Assembly (NCBI RefSeq): GCF_000374005.1
Contig: NZ_KB893135.1
Location: 1-64,000 of the forward strand
Length of the DNA stretch: 64,000 nucleotides
Direction: 5' to 3'
DNA from: Kiloniella laminariae DSM 19542
Lineage (GTDB): Bacteria; Pseudomonadota; Alphaproteobacteria; Kiloniellales; Kiloniellaceae
The notes below the pieces were generated by a model. It worked only from the letters and a program-made list of their open reading frames with translations. It was not told the origin of the DNA and did not search any database. Position numbers and translations under genes: made by a program. Positions 26,707 to 35,502 of this stretch are shown here, one piece after another (positions within the stretch are counted from its first letter, which is position 1; every line of letters starts with the position of its first letter).

Positions 26707-29703
26707 ATGCGACGCTTCCCGCCACTTATATTTCTGCTGACAATCGCCTTCACCCTTCATCTCGGCCCGCTGGCTCTCTCAGCAAAGGCCGGGGATCTGG
26801 ATGAAAAGCTTCTTCCGGCATTTGTAAAATCAAAACTCCAAAAGACTAAAGCCCAGTCCTCCGAGACACTTCAGACCGCACAATCACCAGGAACACCTCC
26901 TCCCGCTCCCTCTTCTGATCTCGAGCAGGAAGTTTTCCCTCTCCCCTTACCCGGGGAATTGACCTGGTCAGAACGCCCTGACGACGAGATATTTGTTTTT
27001 GGCCTGCAGCTTGAACGCTATGCCCTGAGCGATGCCTTTCTAATTTTCTATGATGGCCGGGAAGCCTTTGTCCCGCTTGGTTCTTTTTTGGAAGAGCTGG
27101 AATTCCCCATCACAGTAGATCCGGAAAGCGGCACGGCTTCAGGCTGGTTTCTCAATGATGACCGGGCCTTCTCTCTCGATCTTCAGGCTGGCCAGGTCAC
27201 CATCCAAGGCCGTATCCGCCCGATCACGCCCGGGCGGGTAGAACGGCATCCCGATGACCTTTATGTATCTCTGTCAGAACTGGAAAGCTGGTTTCCGCTT
27301 CTACTCGAAGTGCGGTTTCAGGAACTTCAGATCGCCATCCGCCCCCTCGAGCCCCTGCCACTTCAGGAACGCATCGCCCGCGAGATCCGCCGTGCCCACC
27401 TGACAGATCTGCACGAGATCAAAAAGCTGCAGCGGATTGAGCCGGAAAACGACTGGTTCGAATGGCCTTTCGTCGATACCAGTATCCAGATCTCGGGACG
27501 AAACACAGCAAACGAGCGACAGGGGCAAGCCCGCCAGACCACAACTGTCGCCGGGATCTTCGCCGGGCTCGACAGCGAGGCAACCACCGTCGCCAGTACC
27601 GATCTTGAAAATCCGAACATGCGTCTGCGCATGGGCCGACGATCTCTGAGTGGCGGACTGCTGGGTCCCCTGGATGCCCGCTCCTTTGCTATCGGCGACG
27701 TATCAACCCCCGACTTGCCCCTGGTTGCCCAGAATGCCGTGGGCCGGGGGTTTGAGATTTCATCTTTCGACCTTGATCGACTGGAACAGACCAACCGTGT
27801 CACCCTCCGCGGGGAACTTCCGGTCGGCTGGGAGGTCGAAGTTTATCGCAACGGCGAGCTGCTTGATTTCCAGACCGACCAGGACATCGGCAATGGCAGG
27901 TATGAATTCGCCAATCTGCCAACCCTTTCCGGTTTCAATGAATTTCGTCTGGTGTTCTTTGGCCCCCAAGGGCAGAAACGTGAAGAATATGAACGTTACT
28001 TTGTTTCGCCGGAACTGGCTGAACCGGATCGAACTTCCTTTCGCCTTGCCTTTAACCAGGCCAATCGCGATCTGATTTCTTTTGACGATCAGCAGAACAG
28101 CAAAACAGACGACGGCGAAAATCGCTTTATCTTTCAAGCTGAACACGGCTTGGGCGAAACGCTTTCGGTCTCGGCGGGCCTTGCCTCGCTTTCTGTAGAT
28201 GGAGAACGGCATCAGTATTTCTCCACCGGGGCGCAGACCACGCTCTTCGGCACCCTCGGCAATCTGGATCTGGCAATTGATGATACCGGAGGCCTGGCCA
28301 TTGGCGGGCGGGTCCAGACACAGGTCGGGTCCTGGTCGCTTTTTGGTGAACAGGTCTGGTATCAGGATTTCCATTCGGAACAATCGGGAAGCGGGTCTGC
28401 CGACAATCATCTTCGCAGCAGGTCCACGGCAAGGATCAATGGTCACCTTCCCGATCTCGGGCTGGGTCATCAACCGGTTTCGGCCTCCATCACTCATGAG
28501 ACAGGGGAAGATGGCAATTGGCAGACCAATATTTTCAATCGCATCTCAACTGTTGTGCGCCCCCTGAACCTCGCCCTTTCCTCCAGTACCCGGTTATCCC
28601 GCGATCAGGAAACTCAAAGCGATGCCCGCCTGCTGGTCAGCACTTTGGTTGACGACTTCCGCCTGCGCGGCGAACTCGGGTTTGACGTCGCGCCAGCCCA
28701 ACAGTTCACTCTGGCGGCCTTTACCACGGACTGGCGGATCAATCAGGATATGGGGGCCCGGGCCGGACTGCGTCATTCCCGTGGCGGGGAAAGCATCACA
28801 ACAGCCAGCCTCGGATTGAATCGGCAGTATGAAAATTTTTATCTTGGCCTCAATGTCGATGCTGACAGCAAGGGAGACTACGGCGCCCGCCTCGGTCTGT
28901 CCTTCAGCTTTGGCCACAACCCCGCCGATGATACGATCGAAGTTCGCGGCAGACCCTTTGCCCGGCAAAGCGCTGTCAGCGCCCATGTTTTTCTCGATCG
29001 TGATAACGATGGCCTCTTCGGCCCCGGCGACGAGGCCATCGAGAATGCTGGTTTCAAAGGCTCGCATCTTCCCCGGGGCACCATAACAGATCCAGAAGGA
29101 TCTGCCTTTGTTGTCGGGCTGCAACCTTACAAAGCGGTTGATATTGCCCTCAACGAAGCCACACTAGAGGACCCCTTCTGGATGTCGGCCCAACCGACAC
29201 GTGAACTGGTCATGCGCCCTGGCACCACAACGTCACTCCAGTTTCCCGTTATTATGACTGGCGAGATTGATGGTACGGTTCTTCTGGCCGATACAGAACG
29301 CCCTCCCCTCGAGACCGCTGCCGGGCCAGCAACAATTCCCAATATCACAGAGATCCTGCCGTCCTATGACCCGACTGCGCGCCCTGGCGATGCCCCGAAG
29401 AACCTGGGATCTCCTGGCCTTGATAACTCCGGGGGCCCTACGGACCTACCTTCCGGCACAGAACCCGGTGCTGGTATCAACATAAGGCTTCATGACAGCA
29501 ATGGCACTCTTGTTGCCGAGAGTATCACAGCCTATGACGGCTTCTTTTTCCTCAACCGCATTCCCTACGGAAGCTATACTCTCAGCCTGGATCCCGAACA
29601 GCTGTCCCTGCTCGGCTACAGCCCCGGCCCGGGGCAAGAGCTGACCATCACAGACGACCAGCCTTTTGCCGAAAGCATGATACTCACAGCCTACAGGCCC
29701 TAG
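26707..29703 (+). CDS. outer membrane usher-type protein
   Basis: 998 aa from the ATG at 26707. After a signal peptide (LIFLLTIAFTLHLGPLALS...AKAG) come an N-terminal chaperone-binding part (FVFGLQLERYALSDAFLIFYDG, VPLGSFLEELEFPI), a long beta-barrel with an embedded plug (VTLRGELPVGWEVEVYRNGELL...GRYEFANLP) and a C-terminal region with VSAHVFLDRDNDGLFGPGDE and a proline-rich stretch before a final carboxypeptidase-regulatory-like beta domain (SITAYDGFFFLNRIPYGSYTL). This fits the atypical usher family paired with DUF4402 subunits. It forms the outer-membrane pore. It closes the operon; no terminator is obvious in the following 200 bases. Confidence 0.8.
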   Translation: MRRFPPLIFLLTIAFTLHLGPLALSAKAGDLDEKLLPAFVKSKLQKTKAQSSETLQTAQSPGTPPPAPSSDLEQEVFPLPLPGELTWSERPDDEIFVFGLQLERYALSDAFLIFYDGREAFVPLGSFLEELEFPITVDPESGTASGWFLNDDRAFSLDLQAGQVTIQGRIRPITPGRVERHPDDLYVSLSELESWFPLLLEVRFQELQIAIRPLEPLPLQERIAREIRRAHLTDLHEIKKLQRIEPENDWFEWPFVDTSIQISGRNTANERQGQARQTTTVAGIFAGLDSEATTVASTDLENPNMRLRMGRRSLSGGLLGPLDARSFAIGDVSTPDLPLVAQNAVGRGFEISSFDLDRLEQTNRVTLRGELPVGWEVEVYRNGELLDFQTDQDIGNGRYEFANLPTLSGFNEFRLVFFGPQGQKREEYERYFVSPELAEPDRTSFRLAFNQANRDLISFDDQQNSKTDDGENRFIFQAEHGLGETLSVSAGLASLSVDGERHQYFSTGAQTTLFGTLGNLDLAIDDTGGLAIGGRVQTQVGSWSLFGEQVWYQDFHSEQSGSGSADNHLRSRSTARINGHLPDLGLGHQPVSASITHETGEDGNWQTNIFNRISTVVRPLNLALSSSTRLSRDQETQSDARLLVSTLVDDFRLRGELGFDVAPAQQFTLAAFTTDWRINQDMGARAGLRHSRGGESITTASLGLNRQYENFYLGLNVDADSKGDYGARLGLSFSFGHNPADDTIEVRGRPFARQSAVSAHVFLDRDNDGLFGPGDEAIENAGFKGSHLPRGTITDPEGSAFVVGLQPYKAVDIALNEATLEDPFWMSAQPTRELVMRPGTTTSLQFPVIMTGEIDGTVLLADTERPPLETAAGPATIPNITEILPSYDPTARPGDAPKNLGSPGLDNSGGPTDLPSGTEPGAGINIRLHDSNGTLVAESITAYDGFFFLNRIPYGSYTLSLDPEQLSLLGYSPGPGQELTITDDQPFAESMILTAYRP

Positions 29704-29903
29704 ACTTGCTCGGGTAAATCAGGGTTTTCAGACAAACACCTCGCCCCCAACCAAACTTCCTTACCGTTTCTAGCTGTTATAGCCCGCAACGCGACCCCGA
29801 ACAAAACTGTCGAGTTTTTCGCTCTGTCAGGATAACATCGCCAGATCACGGGAAAGGATATACCTCCGTACCAAAGGAAGAGATAAAAGAAAAGAGGAAG
29901 AGC

Positions 29904-30323
29904 ATGTCGGTCAATATACTGTCAGTAGAGCTGCTTTCGGAAATCAACTGGTTTGCCGTTTTGACCGGAACCTTGGCGGCTTATGCTTTTGGCGCGCTCT
30001 GGTACTCACCACTTCTGTTCCTGCGCAGCTGGTCACTTGCCGCGAACCTGAACGACAAGCTCAGCCCCGGACCAGTCGTTTTTGCCAGTGGCTTTCTCCT
30101 AACCCTGCTCGCGGCGACAGCTCTCGCTGTTCTTTTGGGCCCCGCGCCCCAGCTTTGGGACAGCCTTATCCTCTCTTTACTTTGTGGCGGCGCTCTGATC
30201 TGTTCCTCCATCGGTGTAAACTATCTTTTTGCCGGGCGCAGTCTGCGACTCTGGCTCATAGATGGCGGCTTTCAGATCGGGCGTTTTCTATTGATCGGAC
30301 TTGCCCTTGGGCTTGGGCACTGA
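29904..30323 (+). CDS. DUF1761 family membrane protein
   Basis: 139 aa with four membrane helices. The first carries NWFAVLTGTLAAYAFGALWYSPLLF, the recognisable start of DUF1761, followed by three more helices. Function of the family is unknown. GAGGAAG precedes the ATG at suitable spacing. It stands alone 200 bases after the usher on the same strand within the phage accessory region. Base composition resembles the chaperone-usher genes, so it may have arrived with them. Confidence 0.7.
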   Translation: MSVNILSVELLSEINWFAVLTGTLAAYAFGALWYSPLLFLRSWSLAANLNDKLSPGPVVFASGFLLTLLAATALAVLLGPAPQLWDSLILSLLCGGALICSSIGVNYLFAGRSLRLWLIDGGFQIGRFLLIGLALGLGH

Positions 30324-30539
30324 ACAAGCCTGAAACCCGACAAAAGTACCCGGCATCAAGCTTTTTGACCTGCTCAGGATTTCTTAAAAACACTAAACCC
30401 TTGATTGTTGATAAAAATAAATCAAATATATTTACAATTCAATTTCTTGACATATATCAGTTACTAGATCAAAATTTCATACAACCTTAAAGACACACCA
30501 TGTCTTTGGACAAGCGTAAAGCTTACTCCAGATGAGATT

Positions 30540-30953
30540 ATGACCACACCGACCAAACAAATTTCATCTTCTGGCAGTGCCCCCGCTTCCTCACTTGCCT
30601 ATACCCGGGCTTCTTTTCATCTGAAGCCTGCAGAGAAGTTCACAGAGAAATTAATGCCCAGCTCTGACATGAGTTCCAAACCCGCCAATGCAGACGACCA
30701 CAAAATCCGCAAGGCCGGTACAGGCAATGCCAGGGACCAAAGAGACATAGACGCTGATCCAGAAACCTCTTCAAAGAGATTTCTGAGAAAACTTCTTGCC
30801 AGCTTTGCCGGGGCCGTTCTCGGTGCAGCTTTCGCCCTGGCCCTCAGTTGGTTTACAATTGAGTTTATTGGCGGCGATTATGGATTGAGTACCTTGATCC
30901 TTGCCCTGGTCGGCGGCGTTATTGGCTCCGCCACAGGCCGCCTTATCAAATAG
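30540..30953 (+). CDS. small membrane-anchored protein of unknown function
   Basis: 137 aa. The first about 80 residues are polar and probably cytoplasmic (many Ser, Lys, Asp). Two glycine/alanine-rich membrane helices follow (about 86-108 and 115-133), the second ending GGVIGSATGRLIK. No family recognised. Several internal methionines (for example at residues 39 and 44) could be the real start, since no clear ribosome site precedes 30540. It is followed by the hairpin at 30995. Confidence 0.45.
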   Translation: MTTPTKQISSSGSAPASSLAYTRASFHLKPAEKFTEKLMPSSDMSSKPANADDHKIRKAGTGNARDQRDIDADPETSSKRFLRKLLASFAGAVLGAAFALALSWFTIEFIGGDYGLSTLILALVGGVIGSATGRLIK

Positions 30954-30994
30954 CTTTCAGCAACATCTCGCCTGCTGCCTTGATTAACAACCCC

Positions 30995-31038
30995 AAAAAC
31001 CAAAAGCGCCGCTTCGGTCACAGGGACCTCACGGCGCT
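30995..31038 (-). terminator. terminator after LYP-module protein D
   Basis: Minus strand AGCGCCG ... CGGCGCT encloses a second small stem (GGTC/GACC), then TTTTGGTTTTTGG. It lies about 155 bases past the stop of the minus-strand gene at 31195. The T-tract is interrupted, so strength is uncertain. Confidence 0.5.
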
Positions 31039-31194
31039 CAGGTACAATCAATCAGTCGTGGGCGCATCCTAGCCAAATTAGGAAGCTGCGCAACAGTTAA
31101 TTCAGCAGATACCCCTTTTGACACAAGCTTTAACAATTGCTTAATATTACACTGGCCTGAGACACAGCTTCCCCCTGAAACGGCATAAAAGCAT

Positions 31195-32202
31195 TCAGCC
31201 TTTATCAAACCTAGCCCGTCGGCTGTTAAAATTGGACAGTTTTGGCGCCCTGCGTACGCCCGACGGTACAAAAGTAACCCCCACGCCAAACTGCGGCTTG
31301 TCTTCTTCCTTAAGCGCATAAGGATAAAGCGTTTCTGTAGCCCTTTCATACAGCGACTTGGCAGGCTCAAAATTCCCATGATTATCATCCTGCCTCTCCC
31401 GAATCCCGCCACCCAGGCCAGTGCCCAAACCCGAACCCGAACCAAGACCAGAAGGTCCTGGAAGTCCTGCAGCCCCATAACCCGACTTTATCCCGGATAC
31501 CTGTTGGCCATTTCTGAAATTGGAATGAGCCCTGGTCGAGCTGTTGGTTGGTGCTTGGACACCAAATTCGTTCAACGCACGATAGCCGTATCTTGCTAAC
31601 TGGCTCGCGGCTGGCGCCCCCCTGCCCCCGACCAATCCAAGGCCAAGACCAACGGCGTCAAATTGATCAACACTGGCCAGTTCACCTGTTTTGGGATCAA
31701 GGCTCAGGTGTGAATCCACACCGGGCATAAAAAATGACCCAAACCTGTGCATAAAGGCCGCAAACGGGCTCCGGTGTTTTGCGATAGCCCGACGCGAGTT
31801 TTCTGTAATTGTGTCATACCCTCGCGCCTTTCCCATCGCATCAAGCTGCTCGGGACTATAGGCTTCGGCTTCGGTTTTAAAGCCGCCGCCCCTCACATTT
31901 GGAACGCGTGAAATTCCATTGAGGGCCACGTCCTTCTCATCCAGATAATCTTCAAGTGAGGAAAGAACGGCCTGGGTTACCGCTGTTCTCGTTCTTGTTC
32001 TCTGGCTTGGTGGCTTGTTCAGCTCTCTGGTTGCGATACTGCGGTTATGGCTGGAAGTATCAGAACCGCCATTACCAGCATCACTCCGCCCGTTACCTGT
32101 GGCGTCACTTCCGCCCCGACCTGCCCGCCCCTCCAAATCTCTGTTACCTTGATTGTTATGGCTCCCGGTTCCTCTTGCTCCCCGACTTGATCCCTTGGGC
32201 AT
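31195..32202 (-). CDS. LYP-module phage protein D (long)
   Basis: 335 aa from the ATG at 32202 with AAGGAG eight bases upstream. The N-terminus (1-70) is disordered, rich in Gly/Ser/Asn/Arg with repeated GxGGSD. The middle contains HRSPFAAFMHRFGSFFMPGV, LSLDPKTGELASVDQFDAVG and a glycine/alanine segment, aligning with protein C. A glycine-rich linker (GLGSGSGLGTGLGGG) leads to the C-terminal module ERATETLYPYAL, GVGVTFVPSGVRRAPKLS, FNSRRARF. It is the only minus-strand gene among plus-strand cargo, which marks it as original phage content. Role unknown; possibly carried in the virion. Confidence 0.65.
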   Translation of the reverse strand: MPKGSSRGARGTGSHNNQGNRDLEGRAGRGGSDATGNGRSDAGNGGSDTSSHNRSIATRELNKPPSQRTRTRTAVTQAVLSSLEDYLDEKDVALNGISRVPNVRGGGFKTEAEAYSPEQLDAMGKARGYDTITENSRRAIAKHRSPFAAFMHRFGSFFMPGVDSHLSLDPKTGELASVDQFDAVGLGLGLVGGRGAPAASQLARYGYRALNEFGVQAPTNSSTRAHSNFRNGQQVSGIKSGYGAAGLPGPSGLGSGSGLGTGLGGGIRERQDDNHGNFEPAKSLYERATETLYPYALKEEDKPQFGVGVTFVPSGVRRAPKLSNFNSRRARFDKG

Positions 32203-32281
32203 TACGATCACTCCTTATGCTGGATAAATGACTCTTCTCTCCCCCCCTTTCATTCTGGGAGCGAGATTAAGGAGTCTGTTT

Positions 32282-32656
32282 ATGTCTGTATGGAAGATAT
32301 TTGTTTTATTTCCGGCCACTTTTCTGGTCGGCTGCCTGACGCCTCTGGAGCAGGTCGGAACAGTCGTGGGTACCCACTTTGCAATCAAGACCACGGACAA
32401 TATGCAAATCCGCTCTTACGGGAACAGCAGTCCTGACGGCAACAGCGGATCAACCTTTAAAAAAGATAACCGGGCCGCCAGCGCCTCCTCTCCCCTTTCT
32501 CCTCCGGCAACAGCTCCAGAGCTGATCTGCACAAAAAAGGGAGATAAGTGTCAGGCGATCTCTCAAACTGAAATTGGCCAAATGACCCTGGAAAAAGTAT
32601 GTGAAAAGAAGAGCAAAATGGATTGCTGGTATTATAAAGTCGAGCCGGAGACTTGA
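32282..32656 (+). CDS. small lipoprotein
   Basis: 124 aa from the ATG at 32282, with AAGGAG seven bases upstream. VWKIFVLFPATFLVGC is a signal peptide ending in a lipobox (LVGC), so the protein should be lipidated. The remainder has a Ser/Ala/Pro-rich linker and a C-terminal cysteine-containing domain (LICTKKGDKCQAIS, EKVCEKKSKMDCWYY) with four cysteines that could form two disulfides. No family recognised. It diverges from LYP protein D with 79 bases between starts. Confidence 0.65.
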   Translation: MSVWKIFVLFPATFLVGCLTPLEQVGTVVGTHFAIKTTDNMQIRSYGNSSPDGNSGSTFKKDNRAASASSPLSPPATAPELICTKKGDKCQAISQTEIGQMTLEKVCEKKSKMDCWYYKVEPET

Positions 32657-32856
32657 TATACTTATCCCGCATTTTCATATGCGTTTTGCACATTGATCCA
32701 GAAAAAGAATAAATTTTATTTTCCTTGGAAACAAAGTATCAGAAACAGGATATCCGCTCAGGCCAGACTGCCGGCTTCTGTTTTCTTGACAGCTTTGCCC
32801 CTACCCGGCCAACATTCCTCGATCCATATTTTACCGGGCAAGAACAACGGACCCTC

Positions 32857-33144
32857 ATGACCAGCAGACAACAGATATTCGAAGGACTGCTTTATCTTCT
32901 CTTCCCCCACGTCGGAATATCCGTCTGGATCAGTGAACGGATTTCTCCGATGGCAAGTGGTATTCTTGCCGCTGTCTATGCCCTTCTGCTCAGCTACCTG
33001 ATTTTTATCGACCGTCCACTCTTCTCTTATCACTTCTCCAGCTTGTCACTTGTACTGCTTACGCTTTACATCGCCCTGCCCGGCCTGTTTTTCCTCGCCC
33101 GCTCTTTTGATGGTGAAGATGAAGAAGATAATTCCGGATACTGA
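32857..33144 (+). CDS. small membrane protein
   Basis: 95 aa from the ATG at 32857 with three hydrophobic helices (about 8-26, 31-50, 58-80) and a very acidic tail (DGEDEEDNSGY). No family recognised. The frame opens further to 32725 but that extension is polar and has no better start. It is probably in one transcript with the lipoprotein before it and the 318-aa gene after it. Confidence 0.5.
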   Translation: MTSRQQIFEGLLYLLFPHVGISVWISERISPMASGILAAVYALLLSYLIFIDRPLFSYHFSSLSLVLLTLYIALPGLFFLARSFDGEDEEDNSGY

Positions 33145-33294
33145 TCCCCTAGCTGATCCCGGTACTGGCACCGAAAAAAAGATCAAAAAAAACCGGAAAC
33201 TTGGCAACAACCACAAGTCGTGTCACGCTGGTTCTCTCTAGTTCGGTCACTGTTGAAATATCACGCCAAAGTATTTGAACAAGGAGAACACCAG

Positions 33295-34251
33295 ATGAAA
33301 AACCCGCCCCAAAATCCCGTTTTTTCCACAGCTGGAACCAGTCTTTCGTTACAAATGGATGGCACAGAAATCGAACATGACGTCTTCGATTACATGCAAG
33401 CCTACGTCCAGGAAGCCTTTCCTGAAAAACTTACGCCTTTGCCGGGGAACCTGCTGACCCAGCTTTGCCTCTACCTGCAATCCCTGACGGATGCGCCCAC
33501 GCCTCCTTCTCCCGAACTTGTTAATGCCTATCTCTCTTATCTGGAACCACAGGCACAACAGACTGCCCGGCTTGGTGACTTCGCCCATTTCAAAGGCGCC
33601 TTGCAAACAACTCTTGAGAGCCTGTCTGGCCCCTTGTTGTTTGAACCGGCATCGCCCGAATTTATTGAAACCACCATCCAGAAAGTGGTGATCGGACGCG
33701 ATCCCACCGGTATCGGCGACAGCCTCCTTCTTACGCTCAAGGCCCTGGCCAAAAGACTTGAGTTAACCCTGCCATCGAGTTTCAACCTGATCGACAAGGC
33801 TTTTGCCCGGCGCGGGGACTTCCATGTTTGTCAGGTCGACGAGTTTTTGCTGACCAAAAGTTTTCCCCTGAGCGAAATGATCCTCTTTGAACCAGACCGG
33901 ATCAGATCCGCGGAAGTTTGGCGTCTGGTCGACACACCCGACATAACTGACTTTGTCGTACCATCTCTTGCCGGGTTCAGCTTTTTTCTCACAAAAGACG
34001 CGCCCCAGAAATTCCGCTCCGATGGGTCCACAACAGGGATGGCGCACGAGGCACCTGGAAAAGACCCCCTCGGCCCCTTGAGTTCCCACGTGACCGCTGA
34101 TTTTTTCTATCTCAAAGGCAGCCGCAACGTCAAAACCACCCTGACTGTCTTCCCTCTGTATTTACGGTCCAATGCAGATGCGACCAAAGATTATTTCCTC
34201 AATGTTGCCGCAAAGGTTTTTGTCACCCACTATTACGCCATTGTGAAATAA
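33295..34251 (+). CDS. protein of unknown function, cytoplasmic
   Basis: 318 aa from the ATG at 33295 with AAGGAG nine bases upstream. No signal peptide or membrane helix. The first half is helical (DYMQAYVQEAFPEKLTPLPG, LLTQLCLYLQSL), the second half mixed with beta segments (FHVCQVDEFLLTKSFPLSEM, VPSLAGFSFFLTKDAP). I recognise no domain or catalytic motif. Same strand and spacing pattern as the small membrane and lipoprotein genes before it, so it may belong to one cargo operon. Confidence 0.55.
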   Translation: MKNPPQNPVFSTAGTSLSLQMDGTEIEHDVFDYMQAYVQEAFPEKLTPLPGNLLTQLCLYLQSLTDAPTPPSPELVNAYLSYLEPQAQQTARLGDFAHFKGALQTTLESLSGPLLFEPASPEFIETTIQKVVIGRDPTGIGDSLLLTLKALAKRLELTLPSSFNLIDKAFARRGDFHVCQVDEFLLTKSFPLSEMILFEPDRIRSAEVWRLVDTPDITDFVVPSLAGFSFFLTKDAPQKFRSDGSTTGMAHEAPGKDPLGPLSSHVTADFFYLKGSRNVKTTLTVFPLYLRSNADATKDYFLNVAAKVFVTHYYAIVK

Positions 34252-34420
34252 CGCCCCCGGCAAGAGGACAAAAAGCAGGGGACAACCGGAAGATAGCGCC
34301 CCAGGTTTTTTCTGCCTTGCCGTTATCACGCCCCTATCGTGGTCGGCAGAGGCTCAAGCCTTGTCTTGCCAGCCGTACAAACTCCCCCTAAACTCGCTAC
34401 AACTATTGGGGGTTATTTAC

Positions 34421-35074
34421 ATGAAATCTGCTCTGAAAGCATTCCTGCTGTCAGCATCTGTCCTGCTGCCAGCCCAGGTCCTTGCCGAAACCGGCACGTT
34501 GGAACAGCAAACCGCGATCTGGCTGGAACACATCCGCGCGCCTTCCCCGGAAGCAGCAGCGTTCTATCAAAAGCAGAGCGAACTCTACCGCACAAGTTTT
34601 ACCGCCTATCCCGGTGCCGTCCTTGGCCCGCTCCAGGAACTGGCTGCCCATTTCTCTGCCCCCGGCGAAGCCATCCCCTATGGCGACTGCATGATCGAAG
34701 GCCAGCAAAAAAAGGCCTTTCTCAACACCCCTGCCGGACAGGAAGAATTCAAACAGATGCTGGCCGTCGCACCGCCGCAGCTTCACAGTCTGGTCAAAAA
34801 AATGGCCGAAAAATCAACTTCGATCACCCTCGGGGAACAGGTCTCGGCCTGTCGCTGTGCCAATGAACACACCTGGAACAGCGTCCTGACGGCCGACCAC
34901 CGCGCGGTCTACAACAAAATGGTCCAGGGCATCAGCCTCGATCAGTCCGAACGCAAAACCCTGACCACAGAAGCCAGCAGCTTTACCCCCCTCAGCAGCG
35001 GTTACGACCCGATGGAATGCGGCCTGAAAGCCATTGGCCTCTATGATGAATATCTGAAAATTCAGGGATATTGA
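34421..35074 (+). CDS. exported protein of unknown function
   Basis: 217 aa from the ATG at 34421. MKSALKAFLLSASVLLPAQVLAETG is a clean signal peptide with cleavage after LA. The mature protein is helical, with four cysteines: one in GDCMIEGQQ, two in VSACRCANEH and one in PMECGLKAIG. The CxC and the repeated aromatic/charged helices suggest disulfide-stabilised periplasmic structure. No family recognised. Confidence 0.6.
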   Translation: MKSALKAFLLSASVLLPAQVLAETGTLEQQTAIWLEHIRAPSPEAAAFYQKQSELYRTSFTAYPGAVLGPLQELAAHFSAPGEAIPYGDCMIEGQQKKAFLNTPAGQEEFKQMLAVAPPQLHSLVKKMAEKSTSITLGEQVSACRCANEHTWNSVLTADHRAVYNKMVQGISLDQSERKTLTTEASSFTPLSSGYDPMECGLKAIGLYDEYLKIQGY

Positions 35075-35140
35075 GACGAATAAAACAGATCTCATATTAC
35101 ACCAGCGCTGAATTATAGAAATCACTAGTGAGAAATGTAG

Positions 35141-35476
35141 ATGAGAACAAAAAATATCATATTTTTTTGTGGAACAATATTTTCAACAATAATTCTGGCA
35201 TCAGTATCATATGCCCTGACGTTTGGAGATTCTAACTTTGGGTATAATAATTATCCCTCTCACTCCTGTAACAAGCCACGTACTAAACCACACAAGCCCT
35301 ATCGGATCACTCAGCAGATAGAAATAGATCAGTACAATCAGCAAGTTAGTCGCTACAACCAAGAAATAGAAGAATATTTCAACTGTATAGATAGTTATGT
35401 CGAAGCCGCCAAGAACGATATGGATCGTATCAGAGATAAAGCCAATGAAGCCATATCAGAAGCCAGAAGGCTGTGA
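35141..35476 (+). CDS. small exported coiled-coil protein
   Basis: 111 aa with a signal peptide (IIFFCGTIFSTIILASVSYA) followed by a Pro/Asn/Tyr-rich stretch (NYPSHSCNKPRTKPHKPYR) and a long helix (QYNQQVSRYNQEIEEYFNCI... through AKNDMDRIRDKANEAISEAR). Two cysteines flank the helix start. The DNA is more AT-rich than neighbours, suggesting separate acquisition. It converges on the terminase gene with 26 bases between stops. Confidence 0.55.
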   Translation: MRTKNIIFFCGTIFSTIILASVSYALTFGDSNFGYNNYPSHSCNKPRTKPHKPYRITQQIEIDQYNQQVSRYNQEIEEYFNCIDSYVEAAKNDMDRIRDKANEAISEARRL

Positions 35477-35502
35477 TCGATAAAGATCCTTCCCCCTTAG
35501 CC

